64,000 bases of DNA from Crotalaria pallida (taxonomy: Eukaryota; Streptophyta; Magnoliopsida; Fabales; Fabaceae). Under the pieces are notes generated by a model that was given only the letters and a program-made list of their open reading frames with translations, did no database searches and was not told where the DNA came from. Location of the stretch: NCBI GenBank assembly GCA_037953625.1, contig CM075649.1:99329290-99393289 (forward strand), given 5' to 3'. Positions 1 through 11,711 of the stretch are shown here, in pieces. The translations under genes and the position numbers were made by a program. Each line of letters opens with the position of its first letter. Positions within the stretch are counted from its first letter, which is position 1.

Positions 1-1989
1 TAAGCTAAGTATGAAAGGAAAAGAATAATGGATTCAGATAATGAGAATAAGTAACGAGAATGAATGGCGACAGATTTAAATGGTAATTGGAAATTTAGAA
101 ATTCGGAAAGAATGTGAGGAGTTGCTGATGCTGTTGAACCCGAGATGACGAGGAGGACACTAGTGATGCTGCTGAATCCCAATTGGCAAGGAGGACAGTG
201 ATGGCATGCCAAGTAACAAGTTGATTTGAAATAGTGAGGCTAACGTTGATGAGAGCAACGTGCTGCAATTGCGAAAGAGAAAGATGATGTGATGATGTTG
301 TGATGATTCAAGTGATGCTATGCGAGTATTAGGGGGATTAGATGCGTACGATTAGCGATCGGGTCTCATTGAAGGGATGCACCAAGGATGGACCGATCAT
401 TAGGACTAAGCCGTAATTAAAAATCTTTAAAAGACTATTAAAAGACATTTATAAATGCGGTGAGGCATGAGTGTCGAATCGAAGTAGTGGAGAGGAAGGA
501 ACGATAAGTATCTGCGGATACTTAGGACGAGATTGCATTAGGGGAGGACGATGACGGTGAAACGTCAAGAAGTCTAGAGTATGTTTCTAGGCAGAACGAA
601 CTCCACATGTGGCACACTAACGTGGTGGGGACTGGGTCTAATGCCGTGGCAAGTTCTGCGGGCCCACTAGAAACATACTGTCGCCCCCTAGATTGCAAAT
701 CGAGAACAGTGAGAGGGACTGGAACGGGGCATTGTGTTTGCCACTGCGTGGACAGTGAGCCTTGCTATATTTGATATGATTTGAGGACGAGATCCTCCTG
801 GTCTGGGACCATTATGTATTGTGACAGCTGTCGTGCCCGCGTGGTAAAGGTCCTGTACTCCTGTTAGCTTCCGACTAGGTTTGGAGGTTGACCGAGGAGA
901 TGTAGACGTGTGTGAGCACAATGATGTTTCCCCCTCATCATTGATGCTAATCGAATTGATAAGACTTAAAGAACCAAGATGTTCCAAGGATAAGTGTAGC
1001 AATGATGATAATAATAATAATGATAGTAGTGATGATGATACGAAGTGACAACGGAAACGGAGGGAGTAATTGTGATATGGAACCTTGAGGCATACGTGGA
1101 GGGTGTGAATGAGAAATGAAAAGAAGTACTAAGATTGAGAAGGGATATTGAGGAAATTGTGAGAACATTATTGTTTATGAGTAACCAAATGTATGTTTAT
1201 GTTTATGCTCTGATGAGAATTATGTGTTGTTTCGGATATACTTTATTAATGGTTGGATTTACCTTGCTATATTTATTTGTCTTAGTATTTACCTAATGTA
1301 ATCCCACATAGTCGACATTGCCGTTTTGGGTAGCTCACTCTCTCTTTCCTCTACAATTCTATTATGTATGAAATGTACGGATCCTAGATAGACAACATTG
1401 CAAGATATCAGCGGTTCAGGGGAATCAGAGCCCTACCAATGAGAAGAGATAACAACGCTATGTCAGCCTACGTGGTATTCTTTCTGAGGATCCAGCGCAG
1501 AAGCGTAGAGCTAGCCGAAAGAGTCACTCCCTTGGATACAGAGACTAACAGAGCGCTGGGTGATTTTGCAGCAGAAACCACTAAGGAGGCAGAGGAGGAG
1601 GACGAATGACAAGAGCGAGTAGAACCTGACTACTGTAGAATAGGTGATTCCCTTTTGAGTATTGTATCCCACTTCAAGTTATTAGATACCTGGATCTACT
1701 ATGCTGTAACCCCAAACCAGATTATGTTAAGTACTGATGTTTTGAAATCAAAATCAAATGGGGTAATTTATTTGAACTACGTTTTAGGAAAACGAGTTTC
1801 AAAGTGCGATGTCCCGTGACATCTCGATTTGGAACTTGAAGGGTGGCATGCCTTGAGAACGTAATGTTTTATATCTTGGTTTCAAATTGAAAATGTTCTC
1901 ATGAGTGTGTAACTCTTGTAACAAAAAATGGCCCCCAATTTTCACTTAAATGACTATGGTTTTCAAGTTTCCAAAATCGGGGTGTTACA
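1..1989 (+). repeat. Element D 5' LTR, 3' portion only
   Basis: This matches 6972-8961 nearly base for base and ends in GGGGTGTTACA, directly followed by the primer site. About 3.3 kb of the LTR lies left of the window. It contains GAT-rich simple sequence near 240-320 and 1000-1040 and a long hairpin at 578-679. No gene is seen. Confidence 0.92.
578..679 (+). other. Long imperfect hairpin in D LTR
   Basis: Arms AGTATGTTTCTAG (578-590) and CTAGAAACATACT (667-679) pair perfectly over 13 bp. Just inside, GCAGAAC (591-597) pairs with GTTCTGC (653-659), and the loop contains the palindrome CCACATGTGG (603-612). The 3' LTR copy keeps the fold with one C to T change that leaves a G-U pair. Confidence 0.75.
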
Positions 1990-1992
1990 GAA

Positions 1993-2004
1993 TGGTATCA
2001 GAGC
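1993..2004 (+). other. Primer binding site (tRNA-iMet), element D
   Basis: TGGTATCAGAGC, complementary to the 3' end of plant initiator tRNA-Met, starts 4 bases after the LTR end. It primes minus-strand DNA synthesis. Confidence 0.93.
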
Positions 2005-3628
2005 ATATGGTTGATCTAAGAACTCTTGTGTGTGGACTTACATACTCTATTGTGTGACTCTGAGTGTGCGCTAGTCATAAGATAGCAATAGAGAAGAATA
2101 GGAACGCTAGGAACGTATCGATGTATTCCCGAAAGGTGTTAGTTTCCATTCGCAATAGAATCCGGGAACAGTGCTCGGTGCCGTCCTGTGACGTCAATCT
2201 ATGATTCGAACCCTTCTTGTCGAACTCCTTTTGATGATAACCTCTTTTGTTTGAAATAACCTTTGAGACGTTGACCTGAGATCTTGTCTTGTGACTGGAA
2301 CTCTCCTTTATTATTGGAAACTTTCTTGTGGAAACCCGAGATTTTTGTCAAATTGCTTTGACAAAACATTTGAGAGAACCTTCTTCAGAATATTTTAGCC
2401 CTTGTTTGTTAAATGAACCTGACATATTTGTTATGAACATGGATGAACCCTCAAAGTCTTCTTTTGACCTTGGACGAATATTTGCTCTTTCCTAAAGGCT
2501 CATTGAATACCTAAACCCTCGGTATCCGGCATCCATCATATAGGTGTTCTTAGATTAAGCGGTGAATCGTGAAGTGTCCAGGAAAGTAAGGATTGATTGA
2601 TATGAATGAAGGAAGTGTGAATCCTGGAAAGGATAGGAGTACCCTTTTAGAGCCATAGGATGGTGATGAGTTATGCCCATTTGAGTAGAGATTAGAATTT
2701 TGAGGGCGAATTGGTCAAAATGTTGGTCTAGATGGTGTAAGACAAGGAGGAAATTGAGAAAGTATACGGGATCTAAGGTTATTTTCAAAGGAAGAATAGT
2801 TGAGTAAGGAAGAATAGGCGCTAATATGGTGAAAAGGAACTTGTGGTTAAAACCTTTAGGTATGACCCAAAGTTAGGATAGGGAAGTCAAGACTTGACGT
2901 TCTGAAGAATGATAGGTCTCCGAACCGAAAGGGATGTTGATAGAGTAGAACCCGTGATAAGTAGAAAAGTTGGTAAAAGGTTTAGCATGTTTAAGTGGTA
3001 TGATCGAATATTGAAAAACTGGGAGAGAAGTATAGCGTATTCCTTGAAGATTAGTGACAGTTAAGTAAAAGGGGAAGGGGAGATAATGGTCTTAGAAGTT
3101 GGATAATGATGATTAATGGAAAAGGTGTGAGATCATTAAAGATAGGAGACGAGAAATTGCATAGGAACGATTGAGGTATGGTAAAGAGTGAGAGTTTTAG
3201 AAGTTGAGTCGTGATCGAAAGGGAGGTGTGCGTGTAGGAATATGATTTATCGAAGTTGGGGAGCAAGTGGAGATACGGGATTTTAGGAAATAGTTTGACT
3301 AGGCTTGAGCCGATGGAGAAGAATTAAAAGATGTAGTAAAGTTTCGACCCGACTGAGTCTAACCCTGATTATGTGTGGATGGTGCCTGGAAGTCTCAAAA
3401 CCCCTGTAAAATTCCTTGCTTTCCTTAAAATTATATCGTTTGCACCCCATTCTGTTCGATGGCCAGAAAACCCGAGAGATTACTTGCAAACATAGTCTGC
3501 TTGGATAACTCGTAAGGATAACGGATCAGCAGTACACGACCACGGGTGTTCGCGACGATTGCTGCAGGTAGAATAAAGAGACTAATCAATTGAGCTACGC
3601 ATCCATGACCAGACTCGCTCTACACAGC

Positions 3629-3648
3629 ATTTCTCGAGGACGAGAAAT
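3629..3648 (+). promoter_or_regulatory. Pre-PPT hairpin, element D
   Basis: ATTTCTCG-AGGA-CGAGAAAT forms a perfect 8-bp stem with a 4-nt loop, 7 nt upstream of the purine tract. Elements A, E, G and H have the same structure in the same place with a different stem sequence. It lies in untranslated RNA, so the pairing is not a coding constraint. Confidence 0.7.
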
Positions 3649-3655
3649 CTCTAAG

Positions 3656-3665
3656 TTGGGGAGAA
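3656..3665 (+). other. Polypurine tract, element D
   Basis: TTGGGGAGAA directly precedes the 3' LTR start TGTAACACC. It primes plus-strand synthesis. Confidence 0.8.
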
Positions 3666-6600
3666 TGTAACACCCCGCATTTTCCCGAATGTGCGTAAAC
3701 GAATTCGTTTAAAATAAACCTTGAGTTTTATTTTCCAAAGGATTTTTCCAAAAAAAAGAATTATTTGTAATTCTATTCAAGAACGATCTCTTTATGGAAA
3801 GAATTTGTATTTTTGTGGATGAACTTTGAAAATGTAATTTTTAGAATTTTCTGGAATTATTTACAAACTATATTTCTGGAAATTTTGGAAAATGAATTTT
3901 TATAAAACCATGATTTCTGAAAAGCTGATGACTTTAAATAAAATAATCTTTTGGGAATTTTCTATTTGTACGAAAAACTTGATTTTTAAGTATTTCTAAT
4001 TATGTGTTTTGTGTAGATGATTGTTTCACTTTGAAAAGAATTTATATTTTTCCTAGGATAATGATGTGTCTTCGTAGGAGATTAAATCAATTGCTATGAT
4101 ATAGAATTAATTTGTAATGTGTGCTCATCATGATATGTGTTTGATTTAGTGTAGCTTGAAAATAAACATGTGGGTGTATGTGTTTGAATGTGTTACGGTT
4201 TGGGCTTATAGGTGTACATGACTTTTGAAAATGTTGCATAAATCACATGAACTAATGATCATGATGCCTTGACTAATTAAGATTAGGAAATGAAAATGAA
4301 AATGCATGAGGTGTGGACATGTGTGTGCTACGGTGTGGGCTTGTATGAGTGCCACGATGATGAGTGAGTGTGAGTGGGATAGAACCTTGACCATGCATGA
4401 TGAAGTCTAGCCCTAGCCTAAGAACCTTGTCTCCTTGATCTAAACCTTGCCATGCAAAATTTTAGAAACCCAATTTTGCCCTTCCTTGTAGTGCTTTGGT
4501 CGAACCCCAACTTAAGGGCAAAGGAGGCAAACTCGTTGGCCCTTAAATCTATCTTTCCTTAGTTCCTTCCTCACATTTCATTCCCATTTCCTTCACACAT
4601 ATATCCAAACACTTCTAAGGGAACATCAAATCCTTAGAAAAGAAAAGAAAGGAGAGCAAGAGAAAAAAGTGTGGCCGTAGGAAACAAGGAGGAAGAAGAA
4701 GGAGACTTAGACCAAGATCTTGAAGTTCCCTTGAATATCAAGAACCTTAGGAGTTAGAGAACCAACTTTCTTGGTAGGTTATATGAAGATCAAGAAGAAA
4801 ACCATGATAGTTAGATTTTCTTTTGGATTTGTAACTTTTCTTTCCTTTTTTCCTTTCCTTGCATGTTTGTCTTTATGACATGAAAGACGAGTGCAAGTAT
4901 ATCTTAGCCTTAACTATGGAATTTTAATTCGGTTTGTAATTATGTGAACTCATGGACTCTTTAAGCTTCGGTTATGGCTCTATTAGGTAGATCATGATGA
5001 TTTTCTAAACAAGCTTCTAAAGGTTCTAACTTATTATTTGAGATTTTAAGGAAACAAAAATGAAAACTTCATGCATGTTGAATTTATCCTCTTAAACCGT
5101 GAACCGTGAGGTTTTTATGAAAAAGTTTAGTAAATAATTTAGGCTCTAGGTTTGATTTGTGGCAAAGTGAAGAATTTGTGCCTTGCATGTTGCTTTCTTA
5201 CACTCAAATCGTGACCTATGTGTATATATGTGAATGTTTGATTAACAAATTCATGATCTAAGTTTATTTGAGAAGAAAATAGAGACTTCTAGCTTTGCAT
5301 GATTTTTGGTTGATCTTTGTATGTGTTGCCATTAATCCATGTTTGTTGATAAGAAGTTAGGACTTTGAGGCTTTGCATGTCAAGTTTCAAATGAAGAAGG
5401 CTATGTTTCCCCTTTGTGTATGTCTCGGCCTAGTAGAAACAAATAGGATAATGGACTTTAAAATGACTTCTCTTCTTGTGAGCATGACTTGATTTAAAGA
5501 CTTGTTTTATATTTGTGGTGTTGGTATGAAGGTCATTCGGCCATGAGTGCTAAATATGTTTTGGTAATTGATTATTGGGTGCATGTATGCATTAGAGGTA
5601 GATTTAGTGATCTTGAGTTCATGCATGTTATTCTTTATGAAGATTAAGTTATAAACCATGTTTTCATTTTTAGAAAATTATGAGTTTGAGTTTTTAATCA
5701 AAAGGTTTAAAGAAAACTCATAATGGTTCATGCATGTTGGTGTGATTAAATGGTGATGTGTGATACTATTCGGCCTTGAGGTAGGAAAATAGGAAAGTGT
5801 GTTTGATCACCTTTAGAATGTGTGTAGATCTTAGACTAAGATTAGCTTAATTTAGGAGCATAAAAGGTGCATGTATGAAATAACCAATTTAAAGGAAAAT
5901 AAAATAAATTTTTGAAATGATTTGTAGCTTTAATTGTTGTGCGAATTGAAGTGAAGAAAATGAAATTGAAGTTGTCAAATTTCCCTATGATGCTCATGGT
6001 TTCAATCTTTGAATGCATGGAATGATTTTATTTTGCTTTGGTTGTGTGTTATGTTTAGATGATTAGAAGAATTTCTTTTAAGTGAATAATGAGAATGATT
6101 ATATGCTATGTTTATGCTATTATCTGTTTGATGAAATGATGTAATTTCTTTTCTTCTTTTCGGATTTTAGGACTAGAAATAAATAAATTGATTTCAAGGG
6201 TTTGGAAATTCTTAGTTGGTAATTTGGTTTTGTCATCATTTAACTAAGGGGTTAAGCTTGAATTGTTTTCTCATGCATGATTAGTTTGTGTGTTAACGTT
6301 ATAAATTGATTTAATGTATCTTTAGGATTTCATCTTTTAAATCTTGTTATTTTATTGAATTTTTCCATACCCCAAACGTTTTAAAACAAGTTTTAATGAG
6401 GAAAGGAAGTTTATTTGACTAAAGAGTATTTCCAAATTGTTTTCAAAAGTTTTTCTCAAAAACCGTCTTAATCATGAATATTGAATTGAATTGGAAAAAC
6501 ATTGGAACAATGATAACAAGTTTTTAAAAGAGCAATTGTTTTCAAAACAAATTCACCAAATGTATCGAGTTCGTTTCTAATGCATGGGAAAATGTCTTAG

Positions 6601-6702
6601 TTGAGCGATGGACGAGAGGATAAGAGGCGAGGAGAGATGATCGGGAAACCTTGGGAGCTATAGGACGTTCGTCATCGAGGTGAGAGAGGGGCTTTCCCTT
6701 AA

Positions 6703-6755
6703 GACGCCGTGGTAATTAGGTACATATTAAGGCGTCCAATCATCTCAAAGATTGG
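6703..6755 (+). other. Tandem hairpins in D LTR
   Basis: GACGCC (6703-6708) pairs with GGCGTC (6731-6736). Immediately after, CCAATC (6736-6741) pairs with GATTGG (6750-6755). Confidence 0.5.
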
Positions 6756-7548
6756 ACCCCAATCTCATTTAGCGTAAGTGGTGTATGTGATAGCAATTGC
6801 TTGATTGGTTTAGCTATCCACCCGAACGACTGAGATTGGCTTATCATAAGTGATATTATGTTTTCTGTTTCCTCTTGTTGAATTGTTATCTTATGCTTTG
6901 CTTATTGGTTAAATAAAAATGGCATTGTTAGATGGTTTGATTTTGCGCTAGTAAAGAAGTTATGAAAGTAATAAGCTAAGTATGAAAGGAAAAGAATAAT
7001 GGATTCAGATAATGAGAATAAGTAACGAGAATGAATGGCGACAGATTTAAATGGTAATTGGAAATTTAGAAATTCGGAAAGAATGTGAGGAGTTGCTGAT
7101 GTTGTTGAACCCGAGATGACGAGGAGGACACTAGTGATGCTGCTGAATCCCAATTGGCAAGGAGGACAGTGATGGCATGCCAAGTAACAAGTTGATTTGA
7201 AATAGTGAGGCTAACGTTGATGAGAGCAACGTGCTGTGATTGCGAAAGAGAAAGATGATGCGATGATGTTGTGATGATTCAAGTGATGCTATGTGAGTAG
7301 TAGGGGGATTAGATGCGTACGATTAGCGATCGGGTCTCATTGAAGGGATGCACCAAGGATGGACCGATCATTAGGACTAAGCCGTAATTAAAAATCTTTA
7401 AAAGACTATTAAAAGACATTTATAAATGCGGTGAGGCATGAGTGTCGAATCGAAGTAGTGGAGAGGAAGGAACGATAAGTATCTGCGGATACTTAGGACG
7501 AGATTGCATTAGGGGAGGATGATGACGGTGAAACGTCAAGAAGTCTAG

Positions 7549-7650
7549 AGTATGTTTCTAGGCAGAACGAACTCCACATGTGGCACACTAACGTGGTGGG
7601 GACTGGGTCTAATGCCGTGGCATGTTCTGCGGGCCCACTAGAAATATACT
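7549..7650 (+). other. Long hairpin, D 3' LTR copy
   Basis: Second copy of the 578-679 hairpin. The right arm reads CTAGAAATATACT, a C to T change that still pairs as G-U. Confidence 0.7.
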
Positions 7651-8358
7651 GTCGCCCCCTAGATTGCAAATCGAGAACAGTGAGAGGGACTGGAACGGGG
7701 CATTGTGTTTGCCACTGCGTGGACAGTGAGCCTTGCTATATTTGATATGATTTGAGGACGAGATCCTCCTGGTCTGGGACCATTATGTATTGTGACAGCT
7801 GTCGTACCCGCGTGGTAAAGGTCCTGTACTCCTGTTAGCTTCCGACTAGGTTGGGAGGTTGACCGAGGAGATGTAGACGTGTGTGAGCACAATGATGTTT
7901 CCCCCTCATCATTGATGCTAATCGAATTGATAAGACTTAAAGAACCAAGATGTTCCAAGGATAAGTGTAGCAATGATGATAATAATAATAATGATAGTAG
8001 TGATGATGATACGAAGTGACAACGGAAACGGAGGAAGAAATTGTGATATGGAACCTTGAGGCATACGTGGAGGGTGTGAATGAGAAATGAAATGAAGTAC
8101 TAAGATTGAGAAGGGATATTGAGGAAATTGTGAGAACATTATTGTTTATGAGTAACCAAATGTATGTTTATGTTTATGCTCTGATGAGAATTATGTGTTG
8201 TTTCGGATATACTTTATTAATGGTTGGATTTACCTTGCTATATTTATTTGTCTTAGTATTTACCTAATGTAATCCCACATAGTCGACATTGCCGTTTTGG
8301 GTAGCTCACTCTCTCTTTCCTCTACAATTCTATTATGTATGAAATGTACGGATCCTAG

Positions 8359-8580
8359 ATGGACAACATTGCAAGATATCAGCGGTTCAGGGGAATCAGA
8401 GCCCTACCAATGAGAAGAGATAACAACACTATGTCGGCCTACGTGGTATTCTTTCTGAGGATCCAGCGCAGAAGCGTAGAGCTAGCCGAAAGAGTCACTC
8501 CCTTGGATACAGAGACTAACAGAACGCTAGGTGATTTTACAGCAGAAACCACTAAGGAGGCAGAGGAGGAGGACGAATGA
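8359..8580 (+). other. 73-codon ORF inside D LTR, probably not a gene
   Basis: An ATG-started ORF with an acidic tail (EEEDE) lies in the sense strand of the 3' LTR. The 5' LTR copy (1388-1609) stays open but its start is ATA. The differences between the copies are mostly amino-acid changing, so there is no sign of protein-level selection. I recognise no family. Confidence 0.12.
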
Positions 8581-8961
8581 CAAGAGCGAGTAGAACCTGA
8601 CTACTGTAGAATAGGTGATTCCCTTTTGAGTATTGTATCCCACTTCAAGTTTTTAGATACCTGGCTCTACTATGCTGTAACCCCAAACCAGATTATGTTA
8701 AGTACTGATGTTTTGAAATCAAAATCAAATGGGGTAATTTATTTGAACTACGTTTTAGGAAAACGAGTTTCAAAGTGCGATGTCCCGTGACATCTCGATT
8801 TGGAACTTGAAGGGTGGCATGCCTTGAGAACGTAATGTTTTATATCTCGGTTTCAAATTGAAAATGTTCTCATGAGTGTGTAACTCTTGTAAAAAAAAAA
8901 TGGCCCCCAATTTTCACTTAAATGACTATGGTTTTCAAGTTTCCAAAATCGGGGTGTTACA

Positions 8962-9310
8962 TCAGTAGTGCCCCACAAGTATTATTTTTACTTCCGCATA
9001 CTCTGATTTTGGTTAAAAAGGGATTCGGCGAATAAGTTTATATTCTACAAATCCGATTAAACTCAAGAGACAATTAATAAGTTTTTAACAAACGCTAAGG
9101 ATATATGTTTTTAGAAAAAGGCGTTGTCTCGAGAGATTTTTGAACAAGGTACTATTAAGCCGAATTCAAATTATTCGTCAAGATTAAAAGTGTTTATGAT
9201 TGAGCAAGTACCAACTAAAAAGGAAAAATTTTATAGTCCAAATTTTGATAGCAAGTATTCTATATTTGGAAATATTTATTATTTTCAAGATATAAAACAA
9301 GGGTGTCACA
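8962..9310 (+). repeat. Element C: LTR 3' tail, interrupted by D
   Basis: This 349 bp AT-rich segment ends in GGGTGTCACA, a typical LTR terminus, and sits exactly between the end of D and the point where B's 5' LTR resumes (GTGACGCC). B's intact 3' LTR runs through that point without a break at 22771. C is therefore the tail of an LTR element inserted into B, later hit by D. The predicted C target duplication is GTGAC (9311-9315). Confidence 0.6.
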
Positions 9311-10620
9311 GTGACGCCTAGGCTCGGCTCCCACGCGCCCAGGGGCGGGATGGGGTCAACTGGTCAATAATGGGGTGCATTTGGTTGATTTTTCCAGACA
9401 GCCGCACACCCAGGCGCCGGAGTTTCACGTCTGGGCAAGAAAGTGACACTGTTTGCCGTTTTGATCATAACTTGAGCTACGCTTATCTAAATGAGACGAT
9501 CTAGGTATCATTTTAAAGATAAGGAAAAGATCTACAACTTTACCAGAAATAGACTTGCTCAAATTCGTCCATCTTGAGGGTCAAAATCAGTGCCGAAGTT
9601 GCTGTCAGACACAAATATGGGATTCTAGAAAGATTTTAATGATAAGTTCTATTTCTAAATAAGATTCTTACAGATTAGTTTATTCTAATAGGATTTTATC
9701 ATATTATATTCAGATTTAGGATTAGTTTTATTAAAATAAAAATCTTTTCACATTAGATTGAAAATTAGGTTAGTCTTTATCTATATAATAATAGGATTAG
9801 GATTCATTCCGAGAATTGAGACACTCATACAACTCCATAGAATAATAGTAGATTAGGATTTGAGACTTGGAGAAGGAACAAGGATTGGAGGTTTTTTTGA
9901 AGAACACGGAGTTAGCTCAAGGATTCATGGTAATTATTTTTATCATGTTTACTGTGTTTTCTCTTGTAAGTATGAACTAATTCCATCCTTGGGTTGTAGG
10001 AGTAGATGTACGGAACCTTTTCAATATTTCTAGTAATAAATTAATCTTGTTTTCTGTTATTGAATTTTGTGTTTGATTGTTCTTATTTGTTTCTCATGAA
10101 AGAAACTGTTTCATGACTTTTGAAAATCCTTTATGAATAGACATATGAATTTAGGATTTAGTCATTAATCAAACAACTCAATTGTATAGGCACAGACATG
10201 CTTTCTATGAATTGGGTAATTTTATAAAAAGAGGTTTTGACTGAACTTAATGACAGGGTTAGGTTTTAAGGCTCCCTTGAGACATCATTGGGAGATTAAT
10301 CTCTAAAATATAGAAACACGCTAAGACATTAGGTGTTATCTAATTTTGAAAAACCAATTCGGAATTCAAGGAAAATAAATTAATTTGTTATAGAATATTT
10401 AGGAACCTGCATCGAAACTACATCCCGCCTTTCCCCTTATCAAAAAGTCATTTTTTTAATTTATGTTTTTATTTACAAAATCATAAATCCTTTGTCTTGT
10501 TCACTAAGTAATATTAATTAGGTGGAATTAATTAAACGGTCACTCCCTTGGGTACGATACTCAGACTACATTGTCTATATTACTTGTACGACCCGGTGCG
10601 CTTGCCGGAATCTTCCAACA
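9311..10620 (+). repeat. Element B 5' LTR, 3' portion
   Basis: Matches 22771-24092. The first ~252 bp are displaced to the left by insertion C/D. It ends TCTTCCAACA just before the primer site. It contains the CGCCCAGGCGC palindromic word near its left end. No gene is seen. Confidence 0.88.
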
Positions 10621-10626
10621 AGTTTT

Positions 10627-10644
10627 TGGCGCCGTTGCCGGGGA
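10627..10644 (+). other. Primer binding site (tRNA-Asp), element B
   Basis: TGGCGCCGTTGCCGGGGA is complementary to the 3' end of plant tRNA-Asp and lies 6 bases after the LTR. Confidence 0.88.
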
Positions 10645-10735
10645 GAGATTTTGTTTTAATTAATTTCGGTACTAATTTAATTTTACTTAGTGTAATTTGT
10701 GTGTATATTTTTATTTTTTTTAATTATTATGTAAC

Positions 10736-11077
10736 ATGGCTTATTCTCATGATGACATAGAATGTATCAAATTTATTTTGTCGGCACCTATTCCATCCTG
10801 TTTTGCACAAAATATTTTTGATGAGATTAAAGTTTTTGATGGTCTTTTAGAGGAGGTGGTACAAAAATCTTCTATTACGGAAGACCAAAGTGCTTCCCTT
10901 TCTAAACCCATAGAAAAAGAAGAAATTGTGCATGATGAGATTGAGGAAGTGAAACAAGATAAATTGAATAATGAGATGAGTCTAGGGGTTGAATTAGGGT
11001 TCACTTTGCATGATGAATTTTCTGCTCTTTCTAAATGTATTGGATTGCATGAATATGTGGAACCCTCAAAAAAATTT
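10736..11077 (+). pseudogene. Element B ORF, 5' part (unknown protein), cut by E
   Basis: An ATG at 10736, 92 bp after the primer site, opens 114 codons up to the insertion point of E. The product begins MAYSHDDIECIKF and is rich in Glu, Asp and Lys (EKEEIVHDEIEEVKQDK). It shows no zinc knuckle, protease or RT motif. In position it takes the place of gag. I do not recognise the protein. The frame does not continue cleanly into the sequence right of E; a one-base shift in the A7T4 run at the junction is needed. That suggests the ORF was decayed, or that a base changed on insertion. Confidence 0.5.
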
Positions 11078-11679
11078 TGTGACACCCTAAGTTTTATTAT
11101 ACGATTAAACAAAGATTTTATGAGTTTTCTTTGCTTAATTAATTTCTAACTCCATTATCAGAGTGGGGAAGCCTAAATTCATTATTAAAATAGTGGTCTA
11201 GAATTTTTCTTTTCCTAACTTTTACAAACAAAGGGGTACACATGTGGAATTACTTAATTACCCTTATTTAGAAAATATATTTAGTAGTATTTAGTTATAG
11301 AAAATTTTTACGAAAAATCCGACAGAGTCTCCTCTGTTTATCGGATATTTTCCATATTTCTTGAAAACCTGCTACCTGCGTGAAAGTTAAAAATACATTT
11401 TCCAGTTCAGTTCCTTTTACTTATGTGCGGTGCTAGGGTGTTTCCCCAGCTCATTCTATAGCCCCGCACTCATTTAGTTTTGCAACATTACATAGGTATT
11501 ATTTACAACAAAAATATGCACGGAACGTCCCCGTCATAGCGGAGGAAATCCGGCCCAAAGGTGCTCACACATTGCACCACAAAAATATACTAAGTCATAA
11601 GGAAAGTTTAAACTAAGTTTTTATAAAAAATCTCAAAATAACTAAATCCAAAACTAGTAGAATAAAAGTATGAACCACT

Positions 11680-11711
11680 ACTCTCCCTAGTTGGGAGAGT
11701 GATCCTGCTCG
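11680..11711 (-). promoter_or_regulatory. GGCCGAGCAGG box plus hairpin, E LTR
   Basis: In sense: CGAGCAGGATC, then stem ACTCTCCC, loop AACTA, stem GGGAGAGT (8 bp perfect, 11680-11700 on the + strand). The second LTR repeats it at 18761-18792 with the box intact (GCCGAGCAGG). Families F, G, H and J carry the same layout with other stems. Confidence 0.65.

Larger units (their letters stand above)
1990..3665 (+). other. Element D non-coding interior
   Basis: These 1,676 bp between the LTRs hold the primer site at the left end and a hairpin plus purine tract at the right. No ORF above about 77 codons is present in the sense strand and I recognise no gag, protease, RT, RNase H or integrase motif. 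It can serve only as RNA that is packaged and reverse transcribed by others. Confidence 0.8.
1..8961 (+). mobile_element. Element D: LARD-like non-autonomous LTR retrotransposon (5' end outside window)
   Basis: Bases 1-1989 repeat at 6972-8961 with only scattered differences, which defines the tail of a 5' LTR and the matching part of a 3' LTR. A tRNA-iMet primer site follows the first copy and a purine tract precedes the second LTR. The 3' LTR is 5,296 bp and the interior only 1,676 bp, with no gag or pol ORF. Long LTRs around a short non-coding interior are the hallmark of large retrotransposon derivatives (LARDs), which depend on proteins made by another element. D ends at 8961 inside LTR fragment C. 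Its left target duplication is outside the window, so TSD TCAGT (8962-8966) is only predicted. Confidence 0.88.
3666..8961 (+). repeat. Element D 3' LTR (5,296 bp)
   Basis: It starts TGTAACACCCCGC after the purine tract and ends GGGGTGTTACA. The 3666-6971 part has no partner in the window. It is AT-rich with many TGCATGTT-type words and two related copies of a 'TACGGTNTGGGCTT' segment near 4195 and 4329. A hairpin cluster lies at 6703-6755. No host gene is seen. Confidence 0.9.

Noticed and set aside
9124..9321. 65-codon + ORF
   Set aside because: It crosses the C/B junction and so is made of two unrelated LTR pieces.
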